Shown: positions 35,439 to 47,053, counted from the first letter of the stretch. The stretch is 64,000 nucleotides of DNA from Blakeslea trispora (GCA_025331445.1 JAIWNE010000013.1:186001-250000), one strand, 5' to 3'. Notes: a model not told the origin generated them from the letters alone. Program-made: numbers and translations.

Positions 35439-36455
35439 TACAGTCACTGAAAACAGAAATTCGATCGGGCCTTAAATAAAGCATATCTGGCATGATAATG
35501 ACCACAATCAATATTTCATTCTTTTACAATTCAATTCAAATATGTCTACTATTGATATACAAGCAGACGTGGCAAATACAACAAGCACGAAGGAAAACTC
35601 TATTGGTTGAGTGACCTTAAGCATTCCTTGAGAGAGATTTCACGCATAATGATGATCTCTTACGCGACTGTAAACAGCATCGTGAAGCGTATCTAGGAAA
35701 AAGGCACACTTCTGTCCAGCGTTTCACCCTGACTCAATCCCAAAGGCTACTAAAAGAACAATGAGACACGCTTTATCAAATTGAAACAAACAACCCTCTC
35801 TTTAGCATTGATGGCATCAAACACGAGCTGGAGAAATTAAAAGTTACAGTCTGTAGAAAGACTGTCGTCAGCTATTTTCGTCAGCTAGGCTTCAAGTCTT
35901 ACTGCGCATCTTACAAGCCTGCCTTGAAAAAGAAGCACAAGGAGTTTCGACTCGAATGGGCCAAGGAACATGTCGATTGGACAACAGAGCTTCAGCCCTG
36001 GTACTTGAAAACCCAAGCACAGGAGGACAGACGCTTCTGGCTTCAAGAAGATGGGGCTACGTGTCATACAGGAGCTTCTGCGTGTCTTTGGAAGAGCCGT
36101 CATTTGATGAAGAGGCTTGAGTACTGGCCTTCCCAAAGTTCAGATTTGAACCCCATTGAGGATCTGGGGTGGGCTCTTGAGCAGCGCATAGCAAGCAGGC
36201 GCCATGCTGTCCACAACGCTGCTCAGCTGAAGGAATTGCTGCTGGAGGAATGGAGCAAGATTAGCAGTGATCTACTTGCTCGCTTGATGAACAGCATGAA
36301 GGACCGCTATCAAGTCGTCATTGGCGCTAAAGGTGGTACGACAAGGTACTAGCCCCGTTTTTTTTTCTTAATGCCAAAAAAAAAGAGCTCAGTTTGACAT
36401 CGTCTTCGATCACTAATGTGTCTTTTAGTTTATACATCTTTAGCGCTGAGTTAAT
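35439..36455 (+). mobile_element. Defective Tc1/mariner-like element, copy 1
   Basis: Left end TACAGTCACTGAAA at 35439 after a TA. The transposase frame starts at 35542 and is broken: early stops, then an open frame 35924-36352. It shows the HTH (LREISRIM...ATVNSIVKRI), the WAKEHVDW segment, the second DDE Asp in QEDGATCHTG and the Glu region SSDLNPIEDLGWALEQ. Between DWTTE and LQEDGA only about 25 residues remain where Tc1 enzymes have about 90, so the first catalytic Asp is missing. The sequence is almost identical to copy 2 (39262-40284) in opposite orientation, including the same stop codons. Its right inverted repeat is lost: similarity ends near 36455. Confidence 0.82.
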
Positions 36456-36600
36456 GCTCAAATACAGGAGCAGCTACACCAGTATAGGTACGTGAAAAGA
36501 AAAGAATAATAAGAGAGAGAAAAGAAAACATGCTAACCAGATTGTATTGAAACAGCCCGGAGAGATACGGTGTTGTCAGAAAACGCCCAACTTAAAGACC

Positions 36601-37624
36601 ATGGACAGTATCTCTGAAGATTTGGCCTCATTTGTCAAATCTGCTATTGCTGAAGTAAACTACATTATACAACTGTTAAAATACATGTAACTCACTAACT
36701 TTTTCTCTTTTCTTTTTGCTTCAGGACAATATTGCAGCCTTGCAAGGCAAAGAAGCTGAATGTAAAATTTCACGTCAGCTTGTCAAAATCATGTAAGTAT
36801 CACTACAAAAATCAAACCACATTGAGCCAAACGCATAATAACAAAATCTATCCTCTTCTAGTGCCAACATTTGCAAAAAGAAGCCATCAATAAGCCATTC
36901 TGAGACGGTGTACAATGTTAAGTTGATTTTTCCTTCGTTGTACGCTGTTTTGGATTGGCTTGAAGACCATCCAACTTCGCCAGCTTTCGTTCCTGGAGAG
37001 GAAGAGCTGCTGAGCATGAGCAAGCAGCTCACCAATATCAAAAAATATAGCAGTAGAAATATCTACAAAGCAGATGGTGTTGTTCGCTTGGGCGACGATG
37101 TTGAAGTCTTGCTCGTTGAGACAATCGGTTCTTTCGGGTTAGACAATCCAGGAAGGCTCTCTTTCGACAACAGCAAGGCCATGTTTGGCTTGTTGGCAAT
37201 GCTTAAAACCATTGTCAAAAAGTACTCATGCTTGCGCATGAGTAGCTTCGAAAAGCTCAAACTTCTATTCTTGCAGCCAGGCAGTGATGCTCTTCGCTTG
37301 TGGACCTTGGCTTACTCCAGTAATGGAACCTACGAATACAAGCGAGTAGCCAAGACCGTAATCAGCGAAGATTACGAAGAGAGAGGAACATGTTTTCTGG
37401 AGTTTGTGTCTTTCTTCTTGAATTTGAAGAAACAACTTCAAGAAGCTCTAGACACTGTGAAGCAACTGAAAGAGGAGCACGATCAAAAGAAGTCTAACTC
37501 TGATGAGAGCAGTCAAGTGCTTCTCTCCGATTTAATTTGCCTAGCAATCTTCAAGATCAGCTACAACAAAGATTCAAGAGGATTCTGCAGACATGCAATC
37601 ACATCAAATGAGAGCTGCCAATAA
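36601..37624 (+). CDS. PD-(D/E)XK-like accessory protein, apparently intact
   Basis: Three exons: 36601-36654, 36725-36792, 36862-37624 (294 aa), all phases consistent. N-terminal helix MDSISEDLASFVKSAIAE, then YAVLDWLEDHPTSPAF, then NIYKADGVVRLG followed by EVLLVETIGSFG. Asp-Gly-Val and a later Glu-x-Thr sit where PD-(D/E)XK proteins have Asp and Glu-x-Lys, so the Lys is replaced and cleavage activity is doubtful. Then comes a helical stretch FDNSKAMFGLLAMLKTIVKKY, a beta strand with LRLWTLAYSSNGTYE, and a C-terminal coiled-coil-like KKQLQEALDTVKQLKEEHDQKK. It lies between two copies of the same Tc1 element. The 5' end may have been displaced: the element's broken right side ends 145 bp upstream. 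Function unknown. Confidence 0.7.
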
Positions 37625-37845
37625 AGTCTCTTTTTCTTTTTATGTATCCATCTTATTACAGTCACTGAAAATTTGAATCTTATATGTTTTTAAATTGAGG
37701 TTAGAATTATCATCATGAGCATAACAATAAACAGCTCTACTCCTGTTTTTCTTATAACAATCAACTACTAAATGCATTCAACATGAAGCAAAAGTGAGTG
37801 AATACTGAGGAGCCTTTTTCTTTTTTTTTATGCAGTTATTAGAAG

Positions 37846-38230
37846 ATGGCTGATCTTGTTGAATTACCCAAGAGTACTGTACAATACATCTGTCATCGAA
37901 TCGAAGAAATAGGTTCGCCCTTACCTTGCTCAGGACCTAGAGCAGAGCCCAAGATAATCGAGAAAGAGGTTGACTTTGCTCAAGTCGACAGTGACAAGAG
38001 ATCCTTTCCTGACAATTCCAGTCTTGGTACATGAGTGATCAATGCTCATCATGGATAATGCAACTATACATTCATCAAAGCAGATAGCCGAACTCATTGA
38101 AAGCCGTAATAGAGGCTACAAATTTGTTTACCTTCCTCCTTACTCTCCAGAACTCAATCCAATTGAGCAGTTCTGGGTTCTGATCAAAAGGAAGAGTAAG
38201 ATTAAAGTTCCGCGCACCTAGGTTTTGCAA
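37846..38230 (+). pseudogene. Internally deleted IS630/Tc1-type transposase
   Basis: The first segment reads MADLVELPKSTVQYICHRIE, a transposase helix-turn-helix. After a stop at 38032-38034 a second segment from 38051 reads MDNATIHSSKQIAELIE and then YLPPYSPELNPIEQFW, the second Asp and the Glu of the DDE triad. The intervening catalytic part, about 150 residues, is missing. It is a different family from the elements at 35.4 and 39.3 kb, which read SSDLNPIEDLGW. Confidence 0.72.
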
Positions 38231-38429
38231 CAAGGTTTTGTCAAATACCTACGTAGGCATTTGGACAGCCAATGATATTCGAGCATTTCGGTGCATGAAT
38301 TCAAAATAATCTTAAAAAGAAAGGAAACTAAAGGTGGCATAATTTATTCATATCATATTTTTTTTGGTTAATAAATGAGCGAAAAGTCTTCTAAAGAGTG
38401 TCTTTTGCAGTTAAAGGAGCGTCCTGAAT

Positions 38430-39110
38430 AAGTTCTTGACCATCTTGGCTTTGAGTTGGGCTTGAGCTCTACAATATAAAAATGACTATTGTAGAGTTGC
38501 AAAGGAATAGGGCGAACAGGGAAGGGAGGGGAAAAGTAAGGAACGAATGTGGTACTTTGATTTTGTCCATCTCTCTCTCCAAAGCAATTTTTTCTCGGGT
38601 AGTGTTTTTAGGACGACCTTTGATGTCATATACTATTGGAGGAGGAAGGATGCGCTCAACTTGTTTGTCATCAGAATACTTGCTTATGATTGCTCTAAGC
38701 TAATCCTCTCTCCTTAAGATTTCAAATCTGCATTGATATATTGCAGCTTCTGCAACTGAACCTCTCTTTCTTTCTTTTGTTGCCGTTTTTATTGGCGCTA
38801 TCATCGATGTGAGCAATATTGATCTATTAAAGAAGAGCTCATTTAGTAAAACTGTTGTCTATTGGTATGTAAGTAATATTATCTACCGTGTTGCCACTGA
38901 TGTAGTTCTGGACATGAATCTATTTTAAAAGATTAGAAGTTAACCCTTATCAGAGGTTCAAAAAATTAAAAACATTACTATTTGATGTTTTGTATCTTGG
39001 GTTTTGACAGAAGACAACAGCTTGTCAATGTGCTTCGTGATGCTCTGAGGAACTTCTTTTGAGTCTGTTTTAATGGCATTAAGACAATGCACGTAAGTTT
39101 TTTTTTAAAA
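38430..39110 (-). pseudogene. Remnant of a transposase C-terminal region
   Basis: Minus-strand frames read VHCLNAIKTDSKEVPQSITK near 39100-39040 and later KYSDDKQVERILPPPIVYDI then KGRPKNTTREKIALER near 38690-38570. A Cys/His segment followed by a GRPKN tail is the usual end of MULE/FAR1-type transposases with a SWIM finger. The stretch between is interrupted by stops. Assignment is inference from this pattern only. Confidence 0.35.
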
Positions 39111-39261
39111 CTGAGGGGTCTTTCTGTGAGAAGTGATCACAAAAGTTAGAAAAAGTCCACTCTCTTGCTGGTTTGTTGCAGAAGTATTGTAAGTATCTGT
39201 TTTTGGTTTCAAAGGTTGCTTGGTAACAAGAATCAGACATGGTTATAAAACTAATGAAGAA

Positions 39262-40284
39262 TACAGTCGCTGAAACCTGAAATTCGATCACTTTTTAAAA
39301 TCGAAACTCAGCGTTAAAGATGCATAAACTAAAAGACGCATTAGTGATCCAAGACGATGTTCAATTAAGCTCTGTTTATTGTCATACTACCTTTAGCGCC
39401 AATGACGACTTGATAGCGGTCCTTCATGCTGTTCATCAAGCGAGCAAGTAGATCACTGCTAATCTTGCTCCATTCCTCCAGCAGCAATTCCTTCAGCTGA
39501 GCAGCGTTGTGGACAGCATGGCGCCTGCTTGCTATGCGCTGCTCAAGAGCCCACCCCAGATCCTCAATGGGGTTCAAATCTGAACTTTGGGAAGGCCAGT
39601 ACTCAAGCCTCTTCATCAAATGACGGCTCTTCCAAAGACACGCAGAAGCTCCTGTATGACACGTAGCCCCATCTTCTTGAAGCCAGAAGCGTCTGTCCTC
39701 CTGTGCTTGGGTTTTCAAGTACCAGGGCTGAAGCTCTGTTGTCCAATCGACATGTTCCTTGGCCCATTCGAGTCGAAACTCCTTGTGCTTCTTTTTCAAG
39801 GCAGGCTTGTAAGATGCGCAGTAAGACTTGAAGCCTAGCTGACGAAAATAGCTGACGACAGTCTTTCTACAGACTGTAACTTTTAATTTCTCCAGCTCGT
39901 GTTTGATGCCATCAATGCTAAAGAGAGGGTTGTTTGTTTCAATTTGATAAAGCGTGTCTCATTGTTCTTTTAGTAGCCTTTGGGATTGAGTCAGGGTGAA
40001 ACGCTGGACAGAAGTGTGCCTTTTTCCTAGATACGCTTCACGATGCTGTTTACAGTCGCGTAAGAGATCATCATTATGCGTGAAATCTCTCTCAAGGAAT
40101 GCTTAAGGTCACTCAACCAATAGAGTTTTCCTTCGTGCTTGTTGTATTTGCCACGTCTGCTTGTATATCAATAGTAGACATATTTGAATTGAATTGTAAA
40201 AGAATGAAATATTGATTGTGGTCATTATCATGCCAGATATGCTTTATTTAAGGCTCGATTGAAACTCAGTCTCCTGTGACTGTA
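39262..40284 (-). mobile_element. Defective Tc1/mariner-like element, copy 2
   Basis: About 1.02 kb bounded by TACAGTCGCTGAAA on the left and, inverted, TACAGTCACAGGAG on the right, both starting at a TA as expected for Tc1 insertion. Only the outer ~10 bases and some internal blocks of the two ends match. The minus-strand open frame 39365-39799 matches copy 1 nearly residue for residue (KKKHKEFRLEWAKEHVDW to QVVIGAKG), and the upstream frame carries the same stop codons. The region with the first catalytic Asp is missing. It cannot encode an active transposase, yet it has both ends and may be mobilised in trans. Confidence 0.85.
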
Positions 40285-40299
40285 TGTTTGAATTGAAAA

Positions 40300-40980
40300 G
40301 CATCAAACAATCACCCACAACTGAAAATAAGAATGAAAACCATGAAAGATGTATAAATTAAGCGGCAGATGAGTGATTCAGGACAACACCTAATTGAGAT
40401 CTGCTTTTTATGATGGTTAATGTAGTCCATTTTTAGAAAATATAAAAAAGGAAACTGAGGCTAGTGCTTTGTCGTACCACTTTTAGCGTTGATTTCTGTT
40501 TAGCATCTGTCTTTCACACTATTAACCAGGTGAACAAACAGATCACTCCCGATCTTACCCCCCCCCCACTCATCCAGCAGCAATTCCTCTAGTTCTAAAA
40601 TATGATGAATAGTATGGCATCTGCTTGCTATACGCTGTTCAAGAGCCCCACTACAAATGCCCAACGGAATTCAAGTCTGGACTTTGGGCTGGCCAGTACT
40701 CAAACCTCTTTTTTTTTTATCAGATAGCGGCTCTTCCAAAGAAACGCAAAAGCTTTTATATGGCGCGTATCCCTGTCTGTTTGGAACAAGAGGTGTTTGT
40801 CCTTCTGTACTTGAGTTTCCAAGTACCAGGTTTGATGATCTCCTTTATATGTACAACCTATTTTATGGGATGAACATGATCCAACCAATACTCTTCTACT
40901 TTATGCTTGTTGTATTTGTCGCAGCTACTTTTATTATTAATGATAGATGTATATTTGAATCAAAGTATTTTCTTTAAAAG
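40300..40980 (-). mobile_element. Diverged third copy of the same short-form Tc1 element
   Basis: Minus-strand frame 40700-40888 reads TWYLETQVQKDKHLLFQTDR followed by DTRHIKAFAFLWKSRYLIKK. It aligns with PWYLKTQAQEDRRFWLQEDG and ATCHTGASACLWKSRHLMKR of copies 1 and 2 without a gap. The adjacent non-coding stretch at 40340-40430 also resembles the copy 2 end. About half the residues differ, and the catalytic Asp/Asn region is altered. Ends are not clear. It lies next to copy 2 in the same orientation. Confidence 0.65.
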
Positions 40981-41059
40981 AACCATGACAAAAGTGCGAT
41001 ATTTGAAGCACCAATCCATTTTCAATTGTGGATCCTCCACGCTTAAACACTTGAATTTA

Positions 41060-42126
41060 AGCACAAAATTGAGATGCAAACAAACAAACAAACAAAAAAA
41101 ACGATACTATTCATGAAATAGAATACAGCCAAGATTGGAATTTACCTCACAGAAACATCAATCGAAAGCTAGTAATGTACTGTGCTCAGTGATACTTGCT
41201 CTTTTAGAAAAATCCCATCTATTTCGACTTTTATAGGTGTAAATGTTATGCTGATTTTATTGTTTGCTGTTGCAATAGTCGGAAGAGTTCTGCATTAGCT
41301 GATTAATCTGTATTCCACTATAGTTGCTGTAGTTGTAATTCTAGCTGTATTCATGGATGAATTGTATAGGCATTGTATATGTATCATCACTTATCAATAA
41401 GCATAGCATATTCAAGCTCTTTGTATTGTTACAATAGATGATTGTGTCAGATAAGAATGATTTGTAAGAAAAGGTAAAAGACAAGGATCATCATGTGGAA
41501 AATGCGCAAATTGTCAACTTAATTTTTTTTTGCAACCACATTGGCTGTCGGAGTCAAGTCAACGAGGATTGTTCCAAGAACGACACGCAATACCGAAAAC
41601 GTGGTTCATACTCGCCCATGTTTTTAGTCTCGGCTTTTCTGTTAAGCCATTCTTATGATTGTCTTTTTCTGCTCTTTCTCAAAAAAGAGCAATTGAAATA
41701 AGCCTTGTGCTGACTAAAAAGAAAAGAAAAAAAAAGGGGAGGGGACTATACAGAAAGAGGTATATCAGTTTTCTCTTTATTTGTACCAAGTAACAAATGC
41801 TATGTTTCCACCATTGGTAAGGGAAAAAAAAAGGGGGGGGGATAAGGGTCTATGCTCTGAATTACGAATTTCAAGTCTTTTCTTACTAACACTGAAAATC
41901 GGAATTTTGGTTTAACAATCTTATGATTTTTTTTTAGAATAAAGGTGCACTCCATCTCGTTTTATTTTGACATTACCTCCTTTTATACCAGCACTCTTAT
42001 TTTTTTTTCTTCTCTAAATTCCATTTAAATACATTGTAAAACCGTCTCAATTTTAAGTTTCTGTAATTTTCTTTTCTTTTTACTCTCTCTCTCTCTGTTT
42101 TCTTTTTTTTCCCTCATATTAAAATT
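41060..42126. other. Gene-free stretch and promoter of the vezatin-like gene
   Basis: AT-rich with short frames only; a G-run near 41834 and a C/T-rich tract (CTCTCTCTCTCT) near 42085, about 40 bp before the ATG at 42127. A weak 68-codon frame at 41495-41701 is not supported. Confidence 0.45.
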
Positions 42127-44291
42127 ATGACTGAATTTGTTGTATATGAAGATTCACCTCTTGCAGAATATTTAGAGTGTAAGAGAATTAGCTTAAACAT
42201 CTACTCAGTGCATTAATCATGATCGTCTCTCTATCAGCTGTCGACCAAGCAGAAACAACTGTCAAACCAACTCCACCTCCACTCTCACTCCATGCCAATA
42301 ACTCAAAGCAGCTTGATGGTGGACGTCTTGACATTTCCAAGATCTGGAGAAATTCCTTGTTTCATGTAAGGAGGCAGCCATTCCGACAACAGCAACAGTA
42401 ATAAGCGAATGACTCACAAGCAATTTCTTAAACTAGGACACATTCTCGATTTCACTATCAAGAGCCGAAGAGTCTGCTTTCGAGGAAAAGTTCAAATATC
42501 TTATCGTCACTTCACCACTCTTGAGCGAAGTTTTATCCGTCCATAAGAATAAGCAAATAAACGAATTGCCATTTCAGTCATCTCGGACAACAAAACTAGG
42601 TGTCACAACCAACTTGTTTGCCACGCTTGCCATTCTGTTCGGAGCTGAAAAATACCTGATACGCTCAAAACTACCAGCCATTTCACTGCTCTTTTCTTCT
42701 TCAGCATCTCTCTTTCTTTTAGTCAAATACAGGGTAAACTATTTTTTTTTCTTTTTCTTTCTGACATACAAAGCCCGATCGCCCCCCTCCCCCTAGAAAA
42801 CAATTAGACTTTTGATGCTCATGTATCCCTCTCGGACTTTAAATAGCGCAGAGCATGCATTCGTCAACAATATCAAACGGCACTTTCTAAATTACAAATA
42901 TTCACAGAACATAGTGACACATTCGACACAAAAATTCATCGTGTGCTCATCACAATTCAAGAAATCGAACTTGTTTCTCGAGGATTTCGTCTCTCAACGC
43001 CCTTACCACCTATTTCACGCATTGACCAAAATGGCAAACAAAGGAAATGCATTCAACTTCGTAATGCACTTGCTTCGATACTTCGAAGGGCATTTATCGT
43101 TTATGAGGAGGGCATTGTAGATCTGATGGATTCTGTCAACAAGAGAAATCTGACGACACTGTACGATATGTATAATGTACATTCGATCGCTTCACTTTCT
43201 GCTGTTGACTATTCGGCCGATGGCGAAGAGCCTAGCCTTGAGCAGTTGAAGAAACTAGCGCAGGTGATGCATCTAAAACGCAGAGAATGCATGGTGCAGC
43301 TACTTGCTTTGGATGCGATCACCAGAGAGCATGATGCTGTACGATACGACTATAGAAGTGCTTGGAAAAACATCAATGAGGTTCTTGGAAAGTTAGTAGA
43401 TGAGACTTCTCAATTTGTAAAGGAACTCGGTGAAAACCTAGATGCTGAATTTTGTAAGTGTATTGAAAAACAAATGTAAGATGAGTGGCTGACCTTTAGA
43501 AAAGACAAGCCAATCAATAGCTTTGACAAAGGAAGTCTGTCAAGTAAAATAGAAGATACCAGACTAAAGAAATTTGTGCATCGACTTTCTTCTTTGGAAC
43601 AGCAGTTACGAACAATGGAAGCAAAAATCTATCTGTGTAGTGAAGACGTACGACAATTGAATGCAGGTAAAAAAGAAAAAGAAAAGAAAGGCAATTTCAA
43701 GATGGAGTAACCCTATTTCGTTTTTTTTTCTTAGCACCAATGAGTCAAGATAGCACAAAAGAGCGTCTATTGAATGAATACTCATCAGTACAGAAAGGGC
43801 TAGAAGAAATGGTATTGGAGTGGCAAAGTGGCAAGGAAATCTTGGAAGCATTCCTAAATCCACCTACCCTTGAACAGCAAAAAGCATTGCCAAAGGAAGC
43901 TGAGCCTGCAGAATCATCTGTTCCTATAGAGGAAAGCGAGGGCAAGGGCATGTTGTTAGATTCAGAGGATATAGCAGATATTCTGAATTTGCCAGTAGCT
44001 TCTAAAGCATCTGTATTTGAAGCTATTGCTGGTGTTGTCGAAAAGAACGGCAAAGAACGATCCATCAAGACCAGACAAGAAAGAATTGAAGAAATGAAAC
44101 AACGAAGAGCGAAAGAGGTAATTTTAATCTATAGGAAGGATCATCAAATGCTAATAGTTGATAAATAGACTGAAGAAAAAGCTTCAAGACTTGATTCTCA
44201 AATTATGGTACATGAACTGAAGAATGTATTAGATAGAAGAGCTGTAGAACTAGACTTAAAAGACAGCGATGCAAACGATCACAAAGTGTAG
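42127..44291 (+). CDS. Vezatin-like / myosin-binding membrane protein
   Basis: Seven exons: 42127-42178, 42238-42365, 42437-42733, 42847-43475, 43500-43666, 43735-44117, 44169-44291 (592 aa). The pattern KIWRNSLF, then hydrophobic FATLAILFG and LPAISLLFSSSASLFLLVKY (membrane hairpin), then ITIQEIELVSRGFRLSTPLP is that of vezatin-type proteins. In fungi these include peroxisomal myosin receptors. A later coiled-coil half (SSLEQQLRTMEAKIYLCSED and GKERSIKTRQERIEEMKQRR) follows. An apparent TAG at 42844-42846 is not a stop: it is the end of the intron 42734-42846, joining LVKYR to RRACIRQQYQ. A likely role is tethering an organelle to myosin; this is inference. Stop lies 105 bp from the convergent SURF1 gene. 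Confidence 0.8.
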
Positions 44292-44396
44292 AGTTTATCT
44301 ACGTGATGTTATACCCCCCCCTTTATCCTCCCATCCTCTCTCTCTTTTTTTTCTATTGTTTGTTTGTACATTTATTAAACCGTTTATGATCAAAGC

Positions 44397-45435
44397 TTAA
44401 AGTCGCTTAACTTTGACGGGTCGAGTAGGTGGTCTTCTTAATAATCTCCAAAGCATCACTGAGGTTGCGATTGAGAGAGAATACCACGTAATCAAATAGT
44501 TTAAATGATGATTACGAACTTCTACAACAGGTGGTCTACCAACTGGTATGCCTCTTTCAATCAATGCATATTCTTTAGAAGGGGATAATTCTATTGTACA
44601 AAAGAATAAGAGGGGTGTTTTTAAGTGACACAATAGATGAATTTACCAGAAACTCTTTCAATCATGACAGGCTGTGAATTTGTCATTTGAGCAATAGTCT
44701 CAACATCGGCCCAATACCATTGATTTCCCTCAATATCATTGTCGGGTGTAAATGTGTTTCTCTATAATTCAGTTAGTAAACAAAGAGACCAAGATGTCAA
44801 ATTCATTTACCTCTTCATTACCACGAATGAGACCAATCACATCTACTTCGTCAGTCATTAAGCTGTCAGGTCTTGTACGAGGATCTTTTTTGTCGGGTGA
44901 AATCCATCCTCGCTTAACCAAGATGGTTGTTCCATTATCTCTTTCAAAAGGTGTAATAACAAAATACCCAGCATTGCCATCACCTCTTGTTCTAGGACCC
45001 AGCAATATTTCTTGGTCATGTCTATAACGACCTCTCACATAAACCTTGCGATATTCATAGTCTTCAAAATTATCAGGACTATGCATGGAAAGATATGAAT
45101 ATATACAGGACGCATAAACTTATATATAAAACTTACTTTAAGCGCTTGGGTAGAGGAATAGCTTCTCGGTAAAGACGATCCTCTAATGTCTGAATGTAAT
45201 TGACTTTCCAACGAAGTCTTTGTACTTGCCATGTGCCCAGTCCGAATGTCACAAAAGGAATGGTACATAATAAAGCTGTGCCCAATCCAAACTTAGGTTT
45301 TCGAGGTGTATAGACTTCTTTAACAGTAGACTCAGTTGCTTCAGTTGTCAAGCAACGTCTAACAAGTGCTGATTTTTGTGGTCGAACTGTTTGTCTAGTA
45401 GCTGTGAGGCCAAGCTGTCCTAATCTCTTGAACAT
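44397..45435 (-). CDS. SHY1: SURF1/Shy1 family cytochrome c oxidase assembly factor
   Basis: Inner-mitochondrial-membrane protein needed to mature Cox1 in complex IV. Four exons on the minus strand: 45137-45435, 44811-45078, 44647-44761, 44397-44590. The N-terminus is a basic presequence (MFKRLGQLGLTATRQTVRPQ). The first membrane segment is LGTALLCTIPFVTFGLGTWQ followed by VQRLRWK. Family motifs follow: DYEYRKVYVRGRYRH, GYFVITPFER, ILVKRGWI and NQWYWADV. The second membrane segment is HHLNYLITWYSLSIATSVML. The GTWQVQRLRWK and VKRGWI motifs are diagnostic. Complete, about 291 aa. The symbol is the yeast name. Confidence 0.93.
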
Positions 45436-46567
45436 TTAGATTTCGAGTTAGAAAGCAAAAGAAAAAAAAAAAAAAAGAGGTAAGCTGCGGGGGTTTACAT
45501 TTAAAATGACTGAATTTGTTACTAAATAGTCAGTTTATGTCTATTTGTTCTACTATCATTGTGTTAGACATAGCTCAATTGTGTCTTATGCAAACTACAT
45601 CTCGTATTTTTTCACATTCAAGTCTGATTTTATATTGTATCGCACTATTTAAGACTGCCTTACACAGGCGTTATTTGCAGTAATGTATTGGTTCAAGGTT
45701 CGAACGATAGCAATAAAGAAAAGAGGTCATTGGGCGAATGAGTTGCAATTTGCAGTTGATGCCTATCTTCTTTGCATATTCAAACAATGCTCTTCAAAAT
45801 GTTCAAGTTAGACGATATCGATTTATCGTTTCTATGATTTGCTTACTCTAGTTGGTTTAGTTTTACCTTTGTGATTTTTCGTAAATACCTTTAGCTGATA
45901 GCTGTCTACTCTGATTGTACTTATCGAGTGAGAAAACAAATGAAACAAAAAAGACTAGTATGATCACAATGACAGTAATGCACAGTAATTGTCAATCTGT
46001 TAGCTAATCTTAAAGAGGAAGAAACGTGTTGATATGAATACAAGTAAGGTTCAGTTTAATTCTAGATATGAACTTGTATCATGATTCGTTCCTTTGTATA
46101 GATATCACATCTTTTCTGATTCAACTCGTAAAAGATAAAGTCATTATTTGGCTCCAAAGAGTCATGGCTTAACTTGATATTTCAGATGTCATCAATGAGC
46201 TGCGGGCAACATCAATGCCAACATATAACAATATTAATTTTGCTAAATAGAAATTTGAGCAGAAAATTCTCTCAAGAAGCTTAGTATCGAAGCATTCCTT
46301 TTTGGGTATCTTTTTCCATGAACACTAAAGTGTAGCTCAACATTAAGTGTATTATGTCTTTAATGCAACGAAATCAGAAAGCGTATGATCTTTTTCTTTG
46401 ATCTAGAGTAGCTACTCATTTTTTATATTGACAAATGCCAATTTAAGCTGGATGGAATCATATGGTATACGCTGATGTATTTAAAGATGTTGTATTTACA
46501 AACTACTGATAAATGATGGAATTAGGCTACAATAGTAATCTTCTTGGCTTTTTTTTTTCTGTACATG
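45436..46567. other. Gene-free stretch of 1.1 kb
   Basis: Promoter side of the SURF1 gene and 3' flank of the DUF3020 gene. AT-rich with no coding-like frame on either strand and no repeat that I can see. Confidence 0.5.
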
Positions 46568-47053
46568 CTATTGCTTTTTTTGCATAGGAGGTAGGTCAAA
46601 AGGTGCTTCTGCTTTCACGATAGGCTGTTTAGATGTCTTTATAGATGGCAATTCGATTTTGTCAAGTGGCGCGCAGTAAAAAGGCAACTCGTTTAAATAA
46701 TTGCTATGGTGATGATCAGCTTGCTCCGTAGAAATCATGATGCGTTTTGCTCGCTTATTAATCTCTTCTTCAATAAATCGATGTTTCTCCTCTGATTCCT
46801 TTTTTCCAAACTTCTGTCTTGCAATACGATATACCCTACAACGTAAATCGTTTTGCTTGTTCTTTTCCTTGTTCTGAGCTCGCCACTTTCTCATTCTATT
46901 TAAGGATGGTTACAAGAGAAGCAATGACTTGTTTTCTTGTGCTAACCTTTCCGTTGTTTCTGCTCTCGATGATATCTTGCGAGAGTGCCCTTGCCATCTT
47001 TTTTGGTCTCGACTTCTTTCATATGGCATATTGTGGATGTTTGGGTTCTCCAT
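46568..47053 (-). CDS. DUF3020-domain basic protein (putative fungal transcriptional regulator)
   Basis: Two exons on the minus strand: 46947-47053 and 46568-46895 (144 aa). Core RMRKWRAQNKEKNKQNDLRC followed by RVYRIARQKFG has the NKxNDLRCRV signature of the fungal DUF3020 domain, a basic helical segment found in regulators. A second helix EEKHRFIEEEINKRAKRIM follows, as in other members. The start at 47053 is uncertain: an upstream in-frame sequence preceded by CTATTAG could be a splice acceptor, and family members are usually longer. DNA binding is inference. Confidence 0.6.

Noticed and set aside
42844..42846. Apparent stop inside the vezatin-like gene
   Set aside because: It is the TAG of a splice acceptor; an intron from 42734 removes it and the phases agree.
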